Shown piece after piece: positions 54,801-63,244 of a DNA stretch of 64,000 nucleotides. Numbering within the stretch: the first letter of the stretch is position 1; every line of letters begins with the position of its first letter. This DNA is from Rhizobiales bacterium IMCC20636 (GTDB taxonomy: Bacteria; Pseudomonadota; Alphaproteobacteria; Rhizobiales; GCA-2746425). The DNA is taken from contig CP018226.1 in assembly GCA_016865015.1 (NCBI GenBank), forward strand, positions 2,945,001-3,009,000, in the 5' to 3' direction. Position numbers and translations under genes: made by a program. The notes below the pieces were generated by a model, which did no database searches, was not told the DNA's origin, and saw only the letters and a list, made by a program, of their open reading frames with translations.

Positions 54801-57543
54801 TGCGGCCCGTACGCGTATCGCAGAAGCCAATCAGCAACTCGTAACTGCCCTTGCAGCGCAAAGTGATGAAGTCACCGACCGTCTTGATGAAAGAGGTCGT
54901 GCTGCAATTCAGTTGGCTGATGAAGCCAGCGCACGCATCGCTGAAGCAAACCAGGAATTGCTGGCCACTTTGACAGCGCAAAGTGAAGAAGCTGCCACAC
55001 GCCTCAATGACAGCGGACGTGCCGCGACACAAATGGCCGAAGAAGCACGCGCACGCATTGCTGAAGCCAATCAGGAACTGATGGCAACTTTGGCAGCCCA
55101 AAGTGACGAAGTTGCCGCGCGTCTCAATGACAGCGGTCGTACTGCAACACAATTGGCTGAAGAAGCTCGCACCCGTATCGCTGAAGCCAATCAGGAACTG
55201 GTCGCAACGATTGCTGCGCAAAGCGAAGAAGCTGCCAAACGCCTCGACGAAAGTGGTCGTGCTGTTGCACTACTGGCTGAGGATGCACGCTCTCGTATGC
55301 TGGACAGTGGTGAGCAACTCATCGGAGCTCTTGCCAGCCAGACCGATACATCAGCAGACAAGCTGGATCAGACCAACCGCGCTGTTGCGCTGCTGGCCGA
55401 TGAAGCCAATGCCCGCATGATGGAAAACAACGACAAGCTGATCAGAGCACTTGCCACTCAGAGTGAGGAAGCTGTCAATCGTCTCGACGACAGCGGACGT
55501 GCCATTGCCATGTTGGCTGAAGAAGCCCGCACGCGCATGCTGGACAGCAATGAGGAGCTGGTTGCGACACTCAAGACCCACGCTGAAATGTCCGGTCTGC
55601 AATTTGACGAAGGCAACCGCGTGGTTGCTGAACGTCTCGACGAGACCAGCCGTGGCCTGCTGGAAGCCTTTGAAGAACGTGGTCGCGAGATCGCCAACAT
55701 CATGACGGGTGCGACCAGCGACTTCATCACCAAGATGACCAGTCAGTCTGATCAGGCAGCAAGCCGATTGAGCGAAAGCAGCCACAGTGTCCTGGCCGCT
55801 CTTGATACGCAGAGCAGTGAAGCTGTTGAACGCCTGCTGGCCGCCAGTCAGAACACTGTTGTCAATCTCGAGCAGACCTCAATGGAAGCTGCGGAACGGG
55901 TGTTCAACAACAGTGAATCCATGGCCAACACGCTGACAGAACGCAGTCGTGAAATTGCCGAAACAATCGCGGCCTCTTCCAGCTCCATGGTCGAGTTGCT
56001 CGACAGCCGCAGCACAGAGGCCATAAGCCTGCTGAGCAACGCTAATGAGCGCCTGCGTGACGATGTGGAATCCATGGTGTCTCGCCTTGAGAATGCCAAT
56101 TCCGGCCTTCAGCAAGTTCTGGCCTCAGCGCATGAGCAGTTGGGCTCTGTAGAAGATGGACTTGGTGCACGTGCTGAAGAATTCCGCGCTACACTTGCCA
56201 AGGCGCTTCAGGAAAGTCAGGTCTCTACGGATGCTATTTCCGGACAGGTTGGCATTCTTCATGACGTTTCCGACACTGTGCTTGGTGGTATGGGTGGATT
56301 GGCCGACAAGATCGCAACGCAGATCACGGCTCTTGCCGAAGTCTCAGATCGCCTCGACAACAGCAACAACACCATCGAAGACACCTTCCAGTCACGCTAT
56401 GCGGTTCTGGAGCAGGTCGCTCAGGGTATCATGCAAAAATCGGATGATGTTGAGACACGCATGCGTGCCTTCTCAAGTCTGATCGCCGAAACGCTTGCTG
56501 GTGCAGAAGACCGTGCCGAACAGATTGGTATCAATCTCAGCCGTAACGCTGAGAAAGCGACCCGCGGTGTGGTTGAGCAATTGGCTGCCATGAGCACTGC
56601 CGCAGGCGCAGAAGGCACCAAAGCCTCCGAGGCCGTCCGACTGGCACAGTCAGAATTATCGGAAGGTATTGCCAACGCAATATCCGATGCGACATCGCGC
56701 TTCAAAGACGCAACGGTTGAGATGCGTGCCACAGCACAAGCCATGCAGGCTGAACTGAACGCCGTTCGCTCTGATCTGAAGAAGGCTACCGTTGAACTGC
56801 CAGAAGAAACACGTGAGAACATGGCCACCATGCGCCGTGTCGTAGCTGAACAGATTCAGGCCTTGTCTGACCTGTCAGAAATTGTGACACAGCATGCCCG
56901 TCCAAACTCTTCCGGCACGTCGGCGGCCATCGCTGCAGCAGGTACCCGTCCTGCTCCCGCAGCCAAGGAAACTCCGGCGCCAGCGGCAAAGGCTGCAACA
57001 CGGCCTGCACCGACACCGATAAGGCCTTCCACAGCATCCAGCACTTCTAGCCGGGATGGCGAGAAGAAAGGTTCTGGCTGGGTCAGCAGTCTTCTGGAAC
57101 GTGCATCCACAGATGATGACCGTGCCGTTGGCGAACAACTCGGCAAGCGTGAAGACCGCAAAGAGCCGAAAGCTGAAGAAGTGAAACGCAGTGAACCGGA
57201 TATGGTGGAGTCACTGAATTCACTGTCTGCCGACATTGCCCGTGCCATTGATCATTCAACTTCAGTGGAGTTGTGGGATCGTTACAATCGTGGGGAACGG
57301 AACGTCTTTACCCGTCGTCTCTATACAATCCAGGGTCAGAAAACCTTCGATGACATTCGTCGCAAATTCCAGAATGATGGTGAGTTCCGCTCAGCGGTGA
57401 ACCAGTATATCGAAGACTTTGAACGTCTGATGGGTGAAGTGACAGACAAGCACGGTGACGCCGAACTGACCGAGAAATATCTCACATCAGACACAGGCAA
57501 GGTCTACACAATGCTGGCCCATGCGAGCGGGAAGTTGAGCTAG
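51823..57543 (+). CDS. gpr: Giant coiled-coil membrane protein, GPR/RgsE-like (growth pole ring)
   Basis: A 1906-residue protein. It has a charged disordered N-terminus (1-105) and two membrane helices (about 110-136 and 153-176). A very long helical region follows (about 200-1690), with apolipoprotein-like repeats. Seven 40-residue units starting RIAEANQEL or RMLDSNEEL lie at codons 998-1277. A Pro/Ala-rich linker (about 1693-1745) follows, and then a compact conserved C-terminus with SVELWDRYNRGERNVFTRRL and RSAVNQYIEDFERLMGEV. This architecture matches the Growth Pole Ring protein of Agrobacterium and RgsE of Sinorhizobium, which organise unipolar growth. The assignment rests on architecture, size and lineage. 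A terminator follows. Confidence 0.85.
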   Translation: MAKNSPKSKGSNDPTVSAVEEALKIDFGAEDAKSDGPSRRGRSRRSRRDEEKNTPEAERNKPGRASGTAADDTPPRRDRSASRNRAQRPANDDRQSVGNMLYSINRRPSLMPFWGALAASALWLLFGGIVGSAAFGKDLANLDGLAGLGEAPHLFAYFVSLILPVVFFWVFALMIWRSQEMRIVANGMTEVALRLSEPEDIAKDSVLSVGQAIRREVAAMGDGIERALARASELEVMVHTEVAALERAYSTNESRIRSVVDELVSQREAIVHNSERLRTAIGGARETLSEELAKTSDAIADRVSESGQRVIASLGQKGEQITIALGTAGETMISTLSIRGQELVQNLSNTGQEVTASLQETGLQVSDTILKSKDNLTATLMERSQEVSGSLDLAVENVVTQFSNQGSKIAERIDATGKSAGDQIFARGTHLADRLETASTRLSKAIEGHGEEVTDRLASTSEQVAAALDGKTAEFKSTLDLGAQTVRDALNVNGTQLATQIATVGTEVAKAISTRGKHLMSEVLNLNDQINITLNDKGKELSEALDGRLKALDTTINENGSALTSALGSRSSEIEQLFTSRIADLDGSISKHSAAMQSTMADHLDNFTTSVSAATEKVGDTLAERTGVLEEVLSGRLNTFEDSVGVRLDSAASTIGSKADALAEILEQRSNMVSEALDIRTAEMNEALIERTREIARAFGEGQNDITMTLEGRFQEVNEALSNKTREMSEVVSERIQEINMALGTKVFEVAENLEDRATILQQSLSASMEAIGTELYEQGEKANSNFVVNVENANNMFRSTITDASESLLNNLERASSGIAGLTEELDEKLVSRIAIATENLSGSTLQLNETLGARTAELTEILDNSGGSLISALHEKGLDLSSQLRTAGSTIVDTFSQQGEDIAAAIAASSENARARLLDGNQELLANIEEQGAAVVQRLAESGNSILLLSEQATERLANVNTDFVTTLQTLSDQAIEKLNESSYAAVEQTDAARTRIAEANQQLVTALAAQSDEVTDRLDERGRAAIQLADEASARIAEANQELLATLTAQSEEAATRLNDSGRAATQMAEEARARIAEANQELMATLAAQSDEVAARLNDSGRTATQLAEEARTRIAEANQELVATIAAQSEEAAKRLDESGRAVALLAEDARSRMLDSGEQLIGALASQTDTSADKLDQTNRAVALLADEANARMMENNDKLIRALATQSEEAVNRLDDSGRAIAMLAEEARTRMLDSNEELVATLKTHAEMSGLQFDEGNRVVAERLDETSRGLLEAFEERGREIANIMTGATSDFITKMTSQSDQAASRLSESSHSVLAALDTQSSEAVERLLAASQNTVVNLEQTSMEAAERVFNNSESMANTLTERSREIAETIAASSSSMVELLDSRSTEAISLLSNANERLRDDVESMVSRLENANSGLQQVLASAHEQLGSVEDGLGARAEEFRATLAKALQESQVSTDAISGQVGILHDVSDTVLGGMGGLADKIATQITALAEVSDRLDNSNNTIEDTFQSRYAVLEQVAQGIMQKSDDVETRMRAFSSLIAETLAGAEDRAEQIGINLSRNAEKATRGVVEQLAAMSTAAGAEGTKASEAVRLAQSELSEGIANAISDATSRFKDATVEMRATAQAMQAELNAVRSDLKKATVELPEETRENMATMRRVVAEQIQALSDLSEIVTQHARPNSSGTSAAIAAAGTRPAPAAKETPAPAAKAATRPAPTPIRPSTASSTSSRDGEKKGSGWVSSLLERASTDDDRAVGEQLGKREDRKEPKAEEVKRSEPDMVESLNSLSADIARAIDHSTSVELWDRYNRGERNVFTRRLYTIQGQKTFDDIRRKFQNDGEFRSAVNQYIEDFERLMGEVTDKHGDAELTEKYLTSDTGKVYTMLAHASGKLS
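54814..55653 (+). repeat. Seven 120-bp tandem repeats inside the GPR-like gene
   Basis: Seven consecutive 120-base units, each coding 40 residues. The first four begin RIAEANQ(Q/E)L and the last three begin RML or RMM with looser sequence. Each unit has the pattern: start, ...ATLAAQSEEA..., RL(N/D)(D/E)SGRA..., LAEEAR. The 40-residue period suits long helices of the apolipoprotein/ring-forming kind. Units 2-4 are the most alike, suggesting recent duplication. Confidence 0.93.
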
Positions 57544-57592
57544 GGCGGCCCACTGCCAAGACCTTTGCAAGGCCACACTGGCACTTAAAACA

Positions 57593-57627
57593 AAAATCTG
57601 CGGGTGCATCAGCCCCGCGGATTTTTT
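57593..57627 (+). terminator. Terminator of the GPR-like gene
   Basis: Arms AAATCTGCGGG and CCCGCGGATTT (one T-G wobble) around an 8-base loop, followed by a run of T. It starts 50 bases after the stop codon at 57543, in the correct orientation. Confidence 0.85.
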
Positions 57628-57783
57628 GTTTGTAGTACCAACTGCAAGTATCTCAAACCGACCTGAGTAGCTGAAGCAAACCAATTGGAACCGGAGATTG
57701 CTGTGACTGGCCTGGTGCTGGGGGACGCACAACAGAGTCGAATCAGAGGCATTGTATAAGGCTTTGGAGGCGCCTGCCCGTCT

Positions 57784-58044
57784 TAGAGTCTTTCTCCTTT
57801 ATCCGGAATCATTTGATGCCTCGAAACAGCTCATCCAGACAGGCATTCAGCTCAGCGCCCAATAGAGCCTTTCACGATTATACGGAAGCATTTGATGTCC
57901 CGGAACAGTTCATCCAGCTAGGCAGTCAGCGCAGCACGATGCGGCGCATCGGGCAAGCTGGCTAACGCAGCTGGTGGGCTGTAACGATGTCCGGCGGGCG
58001 CGCAAATCCGGTCAAATGGTTCCGTATAAACGAGAAAGACTCTA
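57784..58044. repeat. MITE-like element with 33-bp inverted ends
   Basis: The left end starts TAGAGTCTTTCTCCTTTATC at 57784. The reverse complement of the right end (58012-58044) starts TAGAGTCTTTCTCGTTTATA; over 33 bases they differ at about four positions. Inside, the first 73 bases are repeated directly at 57863-57935 with moderate divergence. No open frame is present. The ends read TAGAGTCT and AGACTCTA, a form common in rhizobial intergenic repeats. No clear target-site duplication was seen. Confidence 0.7.
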
Positions 58045-58234
58045 GGTCGCGGCCCACCATTGGCTTGCATCGGTATAAAGTTCAAATGTTACGGTCTTGT
58101 GACTTTAAGCTACCATCTCATGGAACCTGCCGATGGCTCAGCATCAGACTGACTGATGATGGCCGCGACGCAAATGCCGTTGCAGACACTTTGCACAATC
58201 GAATTGGAACGGGAACACATCTCGAAATGCTATG
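58045..58234. other. Noncoding gap before the RND terminator hairpin
   Basis: About 190 bases to the right of the MITE-like element. Nothing recognisable was found; a frame at 57987-58244 crosses the element and is not called. Confidence 0.4.
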
Positions 58235-58259
58235 GCTGGTGTGACTGAATCACACCAGC
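58235..58259. terminator. Hairpin after the RND permease gene
   Basis: Perfect 10-base arms GCTGGTGTGA and TCACACCAGC around CTGAA, 14 bases beyond the stop of the permease (minus strand). There is no T-run, so it may protect the mRNA 3' end or need Rho. Confidence 0.6.
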
Positions 58260-58272
58260 GTGCTCATGACAT

Positions 58273-61200
58273 TCATTCTGCTGGTGAGACAGATGATTGC
58301 GTTGCTGTTTCTGCTGCAGCCACCTCATTTTCAAGCTTTCGCGATGAGGCACCTGGCACCGCGCAAATCGGTGCGATCAGGCGATAGAAGACGGGGGTCA
58401 GGAACAGGGTGAAGACGGTGGCAAAGCCAAGCCCTCCCACAACCACCCAACCCACTGCGATCCGCGCCTCAGCACCGGCACCCGACGCGAATACCAATGG
58501 CAGGCCACCGAACACGGTTGAAATCATCGTCATCATCACTGGCCGGAAACGTAGCCGCACAGCATCTCTGATGGCGCTGTCGACATTCTGGCCCTGCTCG
58601 CGCAACTGATTGGCAAATTCGACGATCAGGATCCCGTTCTTGGCCATGATGCCGATCAGCATCACCAGTCCGATCTGGCTGTAGTAATTCAGGGATCCGC
58701 CGGTCAGGGAGATGGCCAGTACAGCAGCTGCCAGACCAAAGGGCACCGTCAGCATGATGATGATGGCACTGCCAAAGCTTTCGAACTGTGCGGCCAGCAC
58801 AAGGAAAACGATCAGCAACGCAACGCCGAACACAAGCAATGTGCTGCTCTGGCTTTCATCCAATGCTGCGGCTTCCGCCAGGAAAATGATTCCCATATCC
58901 GCTGGCAATATCTCACGGGCCAATTCCTGCGCCCGGTTAGCTGCTGCACTCAAATCCACGCCTGAGGCCAGATTTGTCTGAACCGGGACAGCGCGGTCGC
59001 CCCCTTCTCGGGACAGCTGTGCCGCGGAAGCAGTCTGGGTCAAGGTTACAGCGGTCGAGAGCGGAATATAATTTCCCGATGAAGTCTGCACGAAGACTCG
59101 CTCCAGATCACCCGGATCGTTGATGGGTGCGCCGGCAGGCAACAGTTTGATGTCTACTTCCTTGCCGTCCACGATAACCGTGGCGGCCGTTGACCCTTCA
59201 CTCATAGTGTTGATGATCGAGTTGATGGTCCCAACAGTCAGACCGAGTCTGGTTGCCAGTTCCCGGTCTATCGAGACAGAGATCAGCGGTTGGCTCGTGT
59301 CATAGCCAAGTTGCGGATTGACGAACATATTCGTCTCCTGCGTCATGGCGCTGACCAACTCGTCTCCCGCCTGGACGATTGCGTCATAGTCATTGCCGGT
59401 GACAGCAAATTGCAAGCCGCGTCCCGCACCGCGAATGCCCAAACTGTTGGGCGTTCGAACCGACAAGGTCAGCCCGGTAATACGGCTGAGCCGCTGGTTG
59501 ACCTCACTAGCGATCTCCTGCTGGCTACGGGTGCGTTCAGCCCAATCCGCCAGTCTGATGATGATGAAGGCGGAGGAAGTTGACCCCCGGCCAACAAGTG
59601 CCAGAACCGAGGCCATTTCACCACTTTCGATGTAGGGCTCCAGAATGGACTCAACCTGTCGTGCCTGACTGTCGGTAAAGCTCAGGCTGGCACCGGATGG
59701 CGCCCGCGCGGAAATGATGAAAAATCCGCGATCTTCCTGAGGCGTCAGTTCCGAAGGCAGTGTCAGAAAGCTGCTGGCCGCGAACATAGCGAAAGCAATC
59801 GCAATTCCGATTGTCAACGCAGGCAAGCGCAAGGTGAAATCGACAATCGAGCTATAGCCGCGCGCAAAAATACTGTCGCGCGGTTGCTTGACATCGTCGG
59901 ATTTGCGGTCACGACCGGGATCGAGAATAGCGGCCATGGCCGGAACCAACGTCAGAGCGACAACCGAGGACAAGGTGACGCAAAAAGCCAGTACAAAGCC
60001 GAACTCGGAAAAAATACCGCCCGCCTGCCCCGGCAGAAATGAAATTGGAATGAACACAGCAGCCAGAGTGGCTGTGGTCGAGATAACGGCGAAGAACACT
60101 TCATTGGTACCGGCAACGGCCGCCGCTCGCGGACCCATCCCGGAGCGACGTTTGCGGACAATGTTTTCGACAACAACAATCGCATCATCAACGACCATCC
60201 CGGTGGCCAATACCAGTGCAAGAAGAGAGATCGTATTGATCGAGAACCCGGCCATCCAGATGGCTGCCAGAGTTCCAGTCAGAGCAATCGGGATAGCCAC
60301 TGCCGGAATCATGGTCGCGCTGACAGACCGCAGGAAGACAAAGATTACGCTGATCACAATCAGCACCGCCATGGAGATGGAAAAGACCACCTCGGATATG
60401 GACTGTTCGATGAAGATGCCATCGTCGGAATTGACGATAAGACGGATGCCATCAGGCAATTCGGACTGCAAATCCACAATGGCGGCGCGCACTTCTTTCG
60501 AAATAGACAATGTATTGCTAACCGACTGACGGACGATACTCAGACCAACAGCACTCTCGCCATTGACGCGGAAATAGCTTGAACGCTCACTGGCTGCCAA
60601 TTGAACAAAGGCAACATCACCGATGCGGGTGTTTCCGTCGATCAAAGTGTTGCTGATGGTCGCGGCTGTGACCAATGGATCGGTGCTGCGCATCACGACG
60701 GATTGCGCTTCGGAGTCCAGATCCCCCAATGGGGCCGTTGCCCGCAACGAGGACAGGGCTTGTTCCATGTCATCAGGTGTCAGCCCACGCCCGGTGAGTG
60801 AGATCATGTTGACGTAGACCTGAAATTCATTGGTCTGATCTCCGGAAATACTGACTTCCGAAACGCCTTCAATGGTTGAAACACGATCAGAAACCGGGCC
60901 TTCCGCCAATTCGGTCAGAACTTCAAGGCTGGTGCCCCCCAGCAGCGCCAGACGCATGATCGGGTCTGCATCTGAATCGTTTTTGGTCACTGTCGGATCA
61001 TCAATATCATCCGGCAGTCTTCGCAACGTCCGAGCCACGATTTCCCGAGCTTCATTTGCGACATCATTGATATCGACGCCGTCTGAAAACTCCATGTTGA
61101 TGCGGCTTCGCCCATAGCTGGACCGGGAGGATACGCTTTGTAGCCCCTCAAGAGCCGACAGCGCATCTTCCAGCGGTGTGGTGATCTCCGTATCAATGGT

Positions 61201-61401
61201 TTCAGGCGCAGCGCCGTCATAGGTCGTGTTGACCGACAGGACCGGTTGATCGACATTCGGCAATTCGCGCACGTCAACTGCGGTGAAGGCCGCCAACCCT
61301 GCAACAGCAATCAACAGATTGATTACGAGTGCAAGAATCGGCCTCTTGATAAACAGTTCTGCAAAGCCACTGCGCTTCGATTTCACGATTTCTTTGCTCA
61401 T
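58273..61401 (-). CDS. RND efflux transporter permease (AcrB/MexB-like, HAE1)
   Basis: A 1042-residue inner-membrane proton antiporter. The first helix (PILALVINLLIAVAGLAAF) is followed by the periplasmic porter domain with RSSYGRSRINMEFSDGVDIN. The helix 4 region (LLALVLATGMVVDDAIVVVEN) carries the paired aspartates (D-D) for proton translocation. A second periplasmic loop and a C-terminal six-helix bundle follow (GLVMLIGIMAKNGILIVEFA). It should expel hydrophobic compounds with the adaptor encoded directly upstream (ATGA overlap) and an outer-membrane channel encoded elsewhere. The length is typical. Confidence 0.96.
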   Translation of the reverse strand: MSKEIVKSKRSGFAELFIKRPILALVINLLIAVAGLAAFTAVDVRELPNVDQPVLSVNTTYDGAAPETIDTEITTPLEDALSALEGLQSVSSRSSYGRSRINMEFSDGVDINDVANEAREIVARTLRRLPDDIDDPTVTKNDSDADPIMRLALLGGTSLEVLTELAEGPVSDRVSTIEGVSEVSISGDQTNEFQVYVNMISLTGRGLTPDDMEQALSSLRATAPLGDLDSEAQSVVMRSTDPLVTAATISNTLIDGNTRIGDVAFVQLAASERSSYFRVNGESAVGLSIVRQSVSNTLSISKEVRAAIVDLQSELPDGIRLIVNSDDGIFIEQSISEVVFSISMAVLIVISVIFVFLRSVSATMIPAVAIPIALTGTLAAIWMAGFSINTISLLALVLATGMVVDDAIVVVENIVRKRRSGMGPRAAAVAGTNEVFFAVISTTATLAAVFIPISFLPGQAGGIFSEFGFVLAFCVTLSSVVALTLVPAMAAILDPGRDRKSDDVKQPRDSIFARGYSSIVDFTLRLPALTIGIAIAFAMFAASSFLTLPSELTPQEDRGFFIISARAPSGASLSFTDSQARQVESILEPYIESGEMASVLALVGRGSTSSAFIIIRLADWAERTRSQQEIASEVNQRLSRITGLTLSVRTPNSLGIRGAGRGLQFAVTGNDYDAIVQAGDELVSAMTQETNMFVNPQLGYDTSQPLISVSIDRELATRLGLTVGTINSIINTMSEGSTAATVIVDGKEVDIKLLPAGAPINDPGDLERVFVQTSSGNYIPLSTAVTLTQTASAAQLSREGGDRAVPVQTNLASGVDLSAAANRAQELAREILPADMGIIFLAEAAALDESQSSTLLVFGVALLIVFLVLAAQFESFGSAIIIMLTVPFGLAAAVLAISLTGGSLNYYSQIGLVMLIGIMAKNGILIVEFANQLREQGQNVDSAIRDAVRLRFRPVMMTMISTVFGGLPLVFASGAGAEARIAVGWVVVGGLGFATVFTLFLTPVFYRLIAPICAVPGASSRKLENEVAAAETATQSSVSPAE

Positions 61402-62597
61402 GAATCAGCCTCAGACGTTTGAGGGCCACTCTGTTTTTGGCCAGGCGCGCCTGCGGGTCGATTGCGATTGCCACCGGCAGCTCTCTGGTTAAGTTGCTCA
61501 AGTGTCACAACCTCAGCCCCCTCTCGGAGTTTCTGCACGCCCTCGATGACGACCTGGTCGCCATCTTTCAAATCCGCGTCCAGCCAGACAACATCATTCT
61601 CACGTGAGCGAACAACGACAGGGACCTTGCTGACTTTACCATCAGTTGCGATCCAAACCGTTGCGCCATCCCGGCTCCAGGACAATGCTGAAACAGGTAC
61701 ACTTGGCAAGGGTTCATTGGTGTTGCTGACCAGCACGTTGACAATGGCACCGGGTTGCAGCACCCGTCCGACATTCGCAAATCGTGCCTTTACCCCAATC
61801 AGACGGGTCTCCGGATCAATTTCATTGTCATAGGCCGTAATCTCACCCTCCAAAACAGCACCAGGACTTGACGGAGCCGTGACCCGAACGGGGTAGCCAG
61901 GCCGCAACAAGTCACTTGCACGATCGGGCAGCGTGAACCGGACTGTGAGGTTTTCTGTATTGGTCAGGGTGACCAATTCCGAGCCTGCATTCAGATAACT
62001 GCCCACCTGCACATCTGTCAGGCCAGGCGTACCGGCAATCGGTGCAACAATGCTGCGCTGTTCAAGATCATAATTTGCCTTGTCCAACGCCGCCTGGGCT
62101 ATATCAACAGCCACCTGCGCGTCAGCCAGTGATGTGTTCGTCAATGTTCCGCTAGCGGCCAGTTTCTCATAGCGGGACAGAGTTTCCTGTGCCTGCTGCA
62201 ACTGAATTTGAGCTGTTCTGACGGCTATTTTCTGCAACTCATCATTCAGGGAAACCAAAAGCGCTCCGGCCTCAATTCTGACATTTGGCACCATATGAAC
62301 AGCGGTGACCCGACCACTGGTCTCACTGAGTATTTTTACCCGCGCGTCGGCCTGGACATTGCCAAGAGCACTGAAAAGATCCGTATAGGGTTCAACCTTG
62401 ACCGATTCCATCGTGACTGTGGATGCCTGATTGCCACCCCGTCTTCCGCCGCCGCGTTGTCCTGGCGGGCCTGACCGTCCTGCTGGAGCACTCGCGCTGC
62501 TTTGTTCCGGCGTTCCGGCGCCTTCATATTCAAAAATGAAAAAATAGGTTCCGCCTATCATGGCAGCCGCAACCAGAACGGAGAGAAAGTGTTTCAT
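61398..62597 (-). CDS. RND efflux periplasmic adaptor (membrane fusion protein)
   Basis: A 399-residue adaptor of the HlyD/MexA type. The N-terminal signal or anchor (residues 4-24) is followed by a Gly/Arg-rich linker. The lipoyl halves lie around ILSETSGRVTAVHMVPNVRI and VAPIAGTPGLTDVQVGSYLN, flanking an alpha-helical hairpin. Beta-barrel and membrane-proximal domains follow. The C-terminal stretch is Pro/Gln-rich. Its stop overlaps the permease start (ATGA), so both are made from one message. No local regulator is seen. Confidence 0.94.
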   Translation of the reverse strand: MKHFLSVLVAAAMIGGTYFFIFEYEGAGTPEQSSASAPAGRSGPPGQRGGGRRGGNQASTVTMESVKVEPYTDLFSALGNVQADARVKILSETSGRVTAVHMVPNVRIEAGALLVSLNDELQKIAVRTAQIQLQQAQETLSRYEKLAASGTLTNTSLADAQVAVDIAQAALDKANYDLEQRSIVAPIAGTPGLTDVQVGSYLNAGSELVTLTNTENLTVRFTLPDRASDLLRPGYPVRVTAPSSPGAVLEGEITAYDNEIDPETRLIGVKARFANVGRVLQPGAIVNVLVSNTNEPLPSVPVSALSWSRDGATVWIATDGKVSKVPVVVRSRENDVVWLDADLKDGDQVVIEGVQKLREGAEVVTLEQLNQRAAGGNRNRPAGAPGQKQSGPQTSEADS

Positions 62598-63244
62598 GTA
62601 TTTTCGTTACTCCAAAGCAAACAAGACTTAGAGGTTTAACCAATCCGTGCCACATAAGGCTTAGGTCTTCACCCAAACAAGCCACTCCAGGATTGCGGTG
62701 TCGCACCCTCGCCCGAATGAATCTATGTGACCAACAAGGTCAGTTACCCTCGAGTTCTTTCGCACAGCGTTCAAACCAATCAATGCGGCAAACTCTAAAA
62801 TTTCGGACAATCAAAGCGTGAAAGGCAAAAGGCCACTCGGAAAACCTGAACAAATCGGACACCAGCCTTGTCCCGAAACGATTGGGCACAAGCCTGTTGA
62901 GCAACTCTATGCTTACAATCTGACAGTGAGTCTTAAAAGACAAGGATTTTTGCTTCGCATACGCCGACATTATTGTAATCAAATGTAACACCGGATTACG
63001 GCAAATTCTGGCCAGAATGACAAAAAGCCATGGCCGAAACGGGTTCTGGCAAGGTTGAAACGACTGGGAGTTTTCTTGATGATCGATCGCTTGAAGCACC
63101 ATGTACAAGCTTCAAGGACTACGTTTTAAGACCGTGTTCCCCGCTGGACGCAGGAGCAATATACGTGGTCGAGATGAATGCAGATGATCGTTCCGCAATA
63201 TCGCGCAGACAGGTCTAAGCCGAAGACTTTTGTCTCTTTGCGCT
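62598..63244. other. Intergenic region upstream of the RND operon
   Basis: About 650 bases between the start of the adaptor gene and the end of the lipoprotein gene, both on the minus strand. It must hold the RND promoter. A perfect 14-base palindrome ATTCTGGCCAGAAT lies at 63005-63018 and could be an operator, though it is about 400 bases from the adaptor start. Short frames on both strands show no features. Confidence 0.45.
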
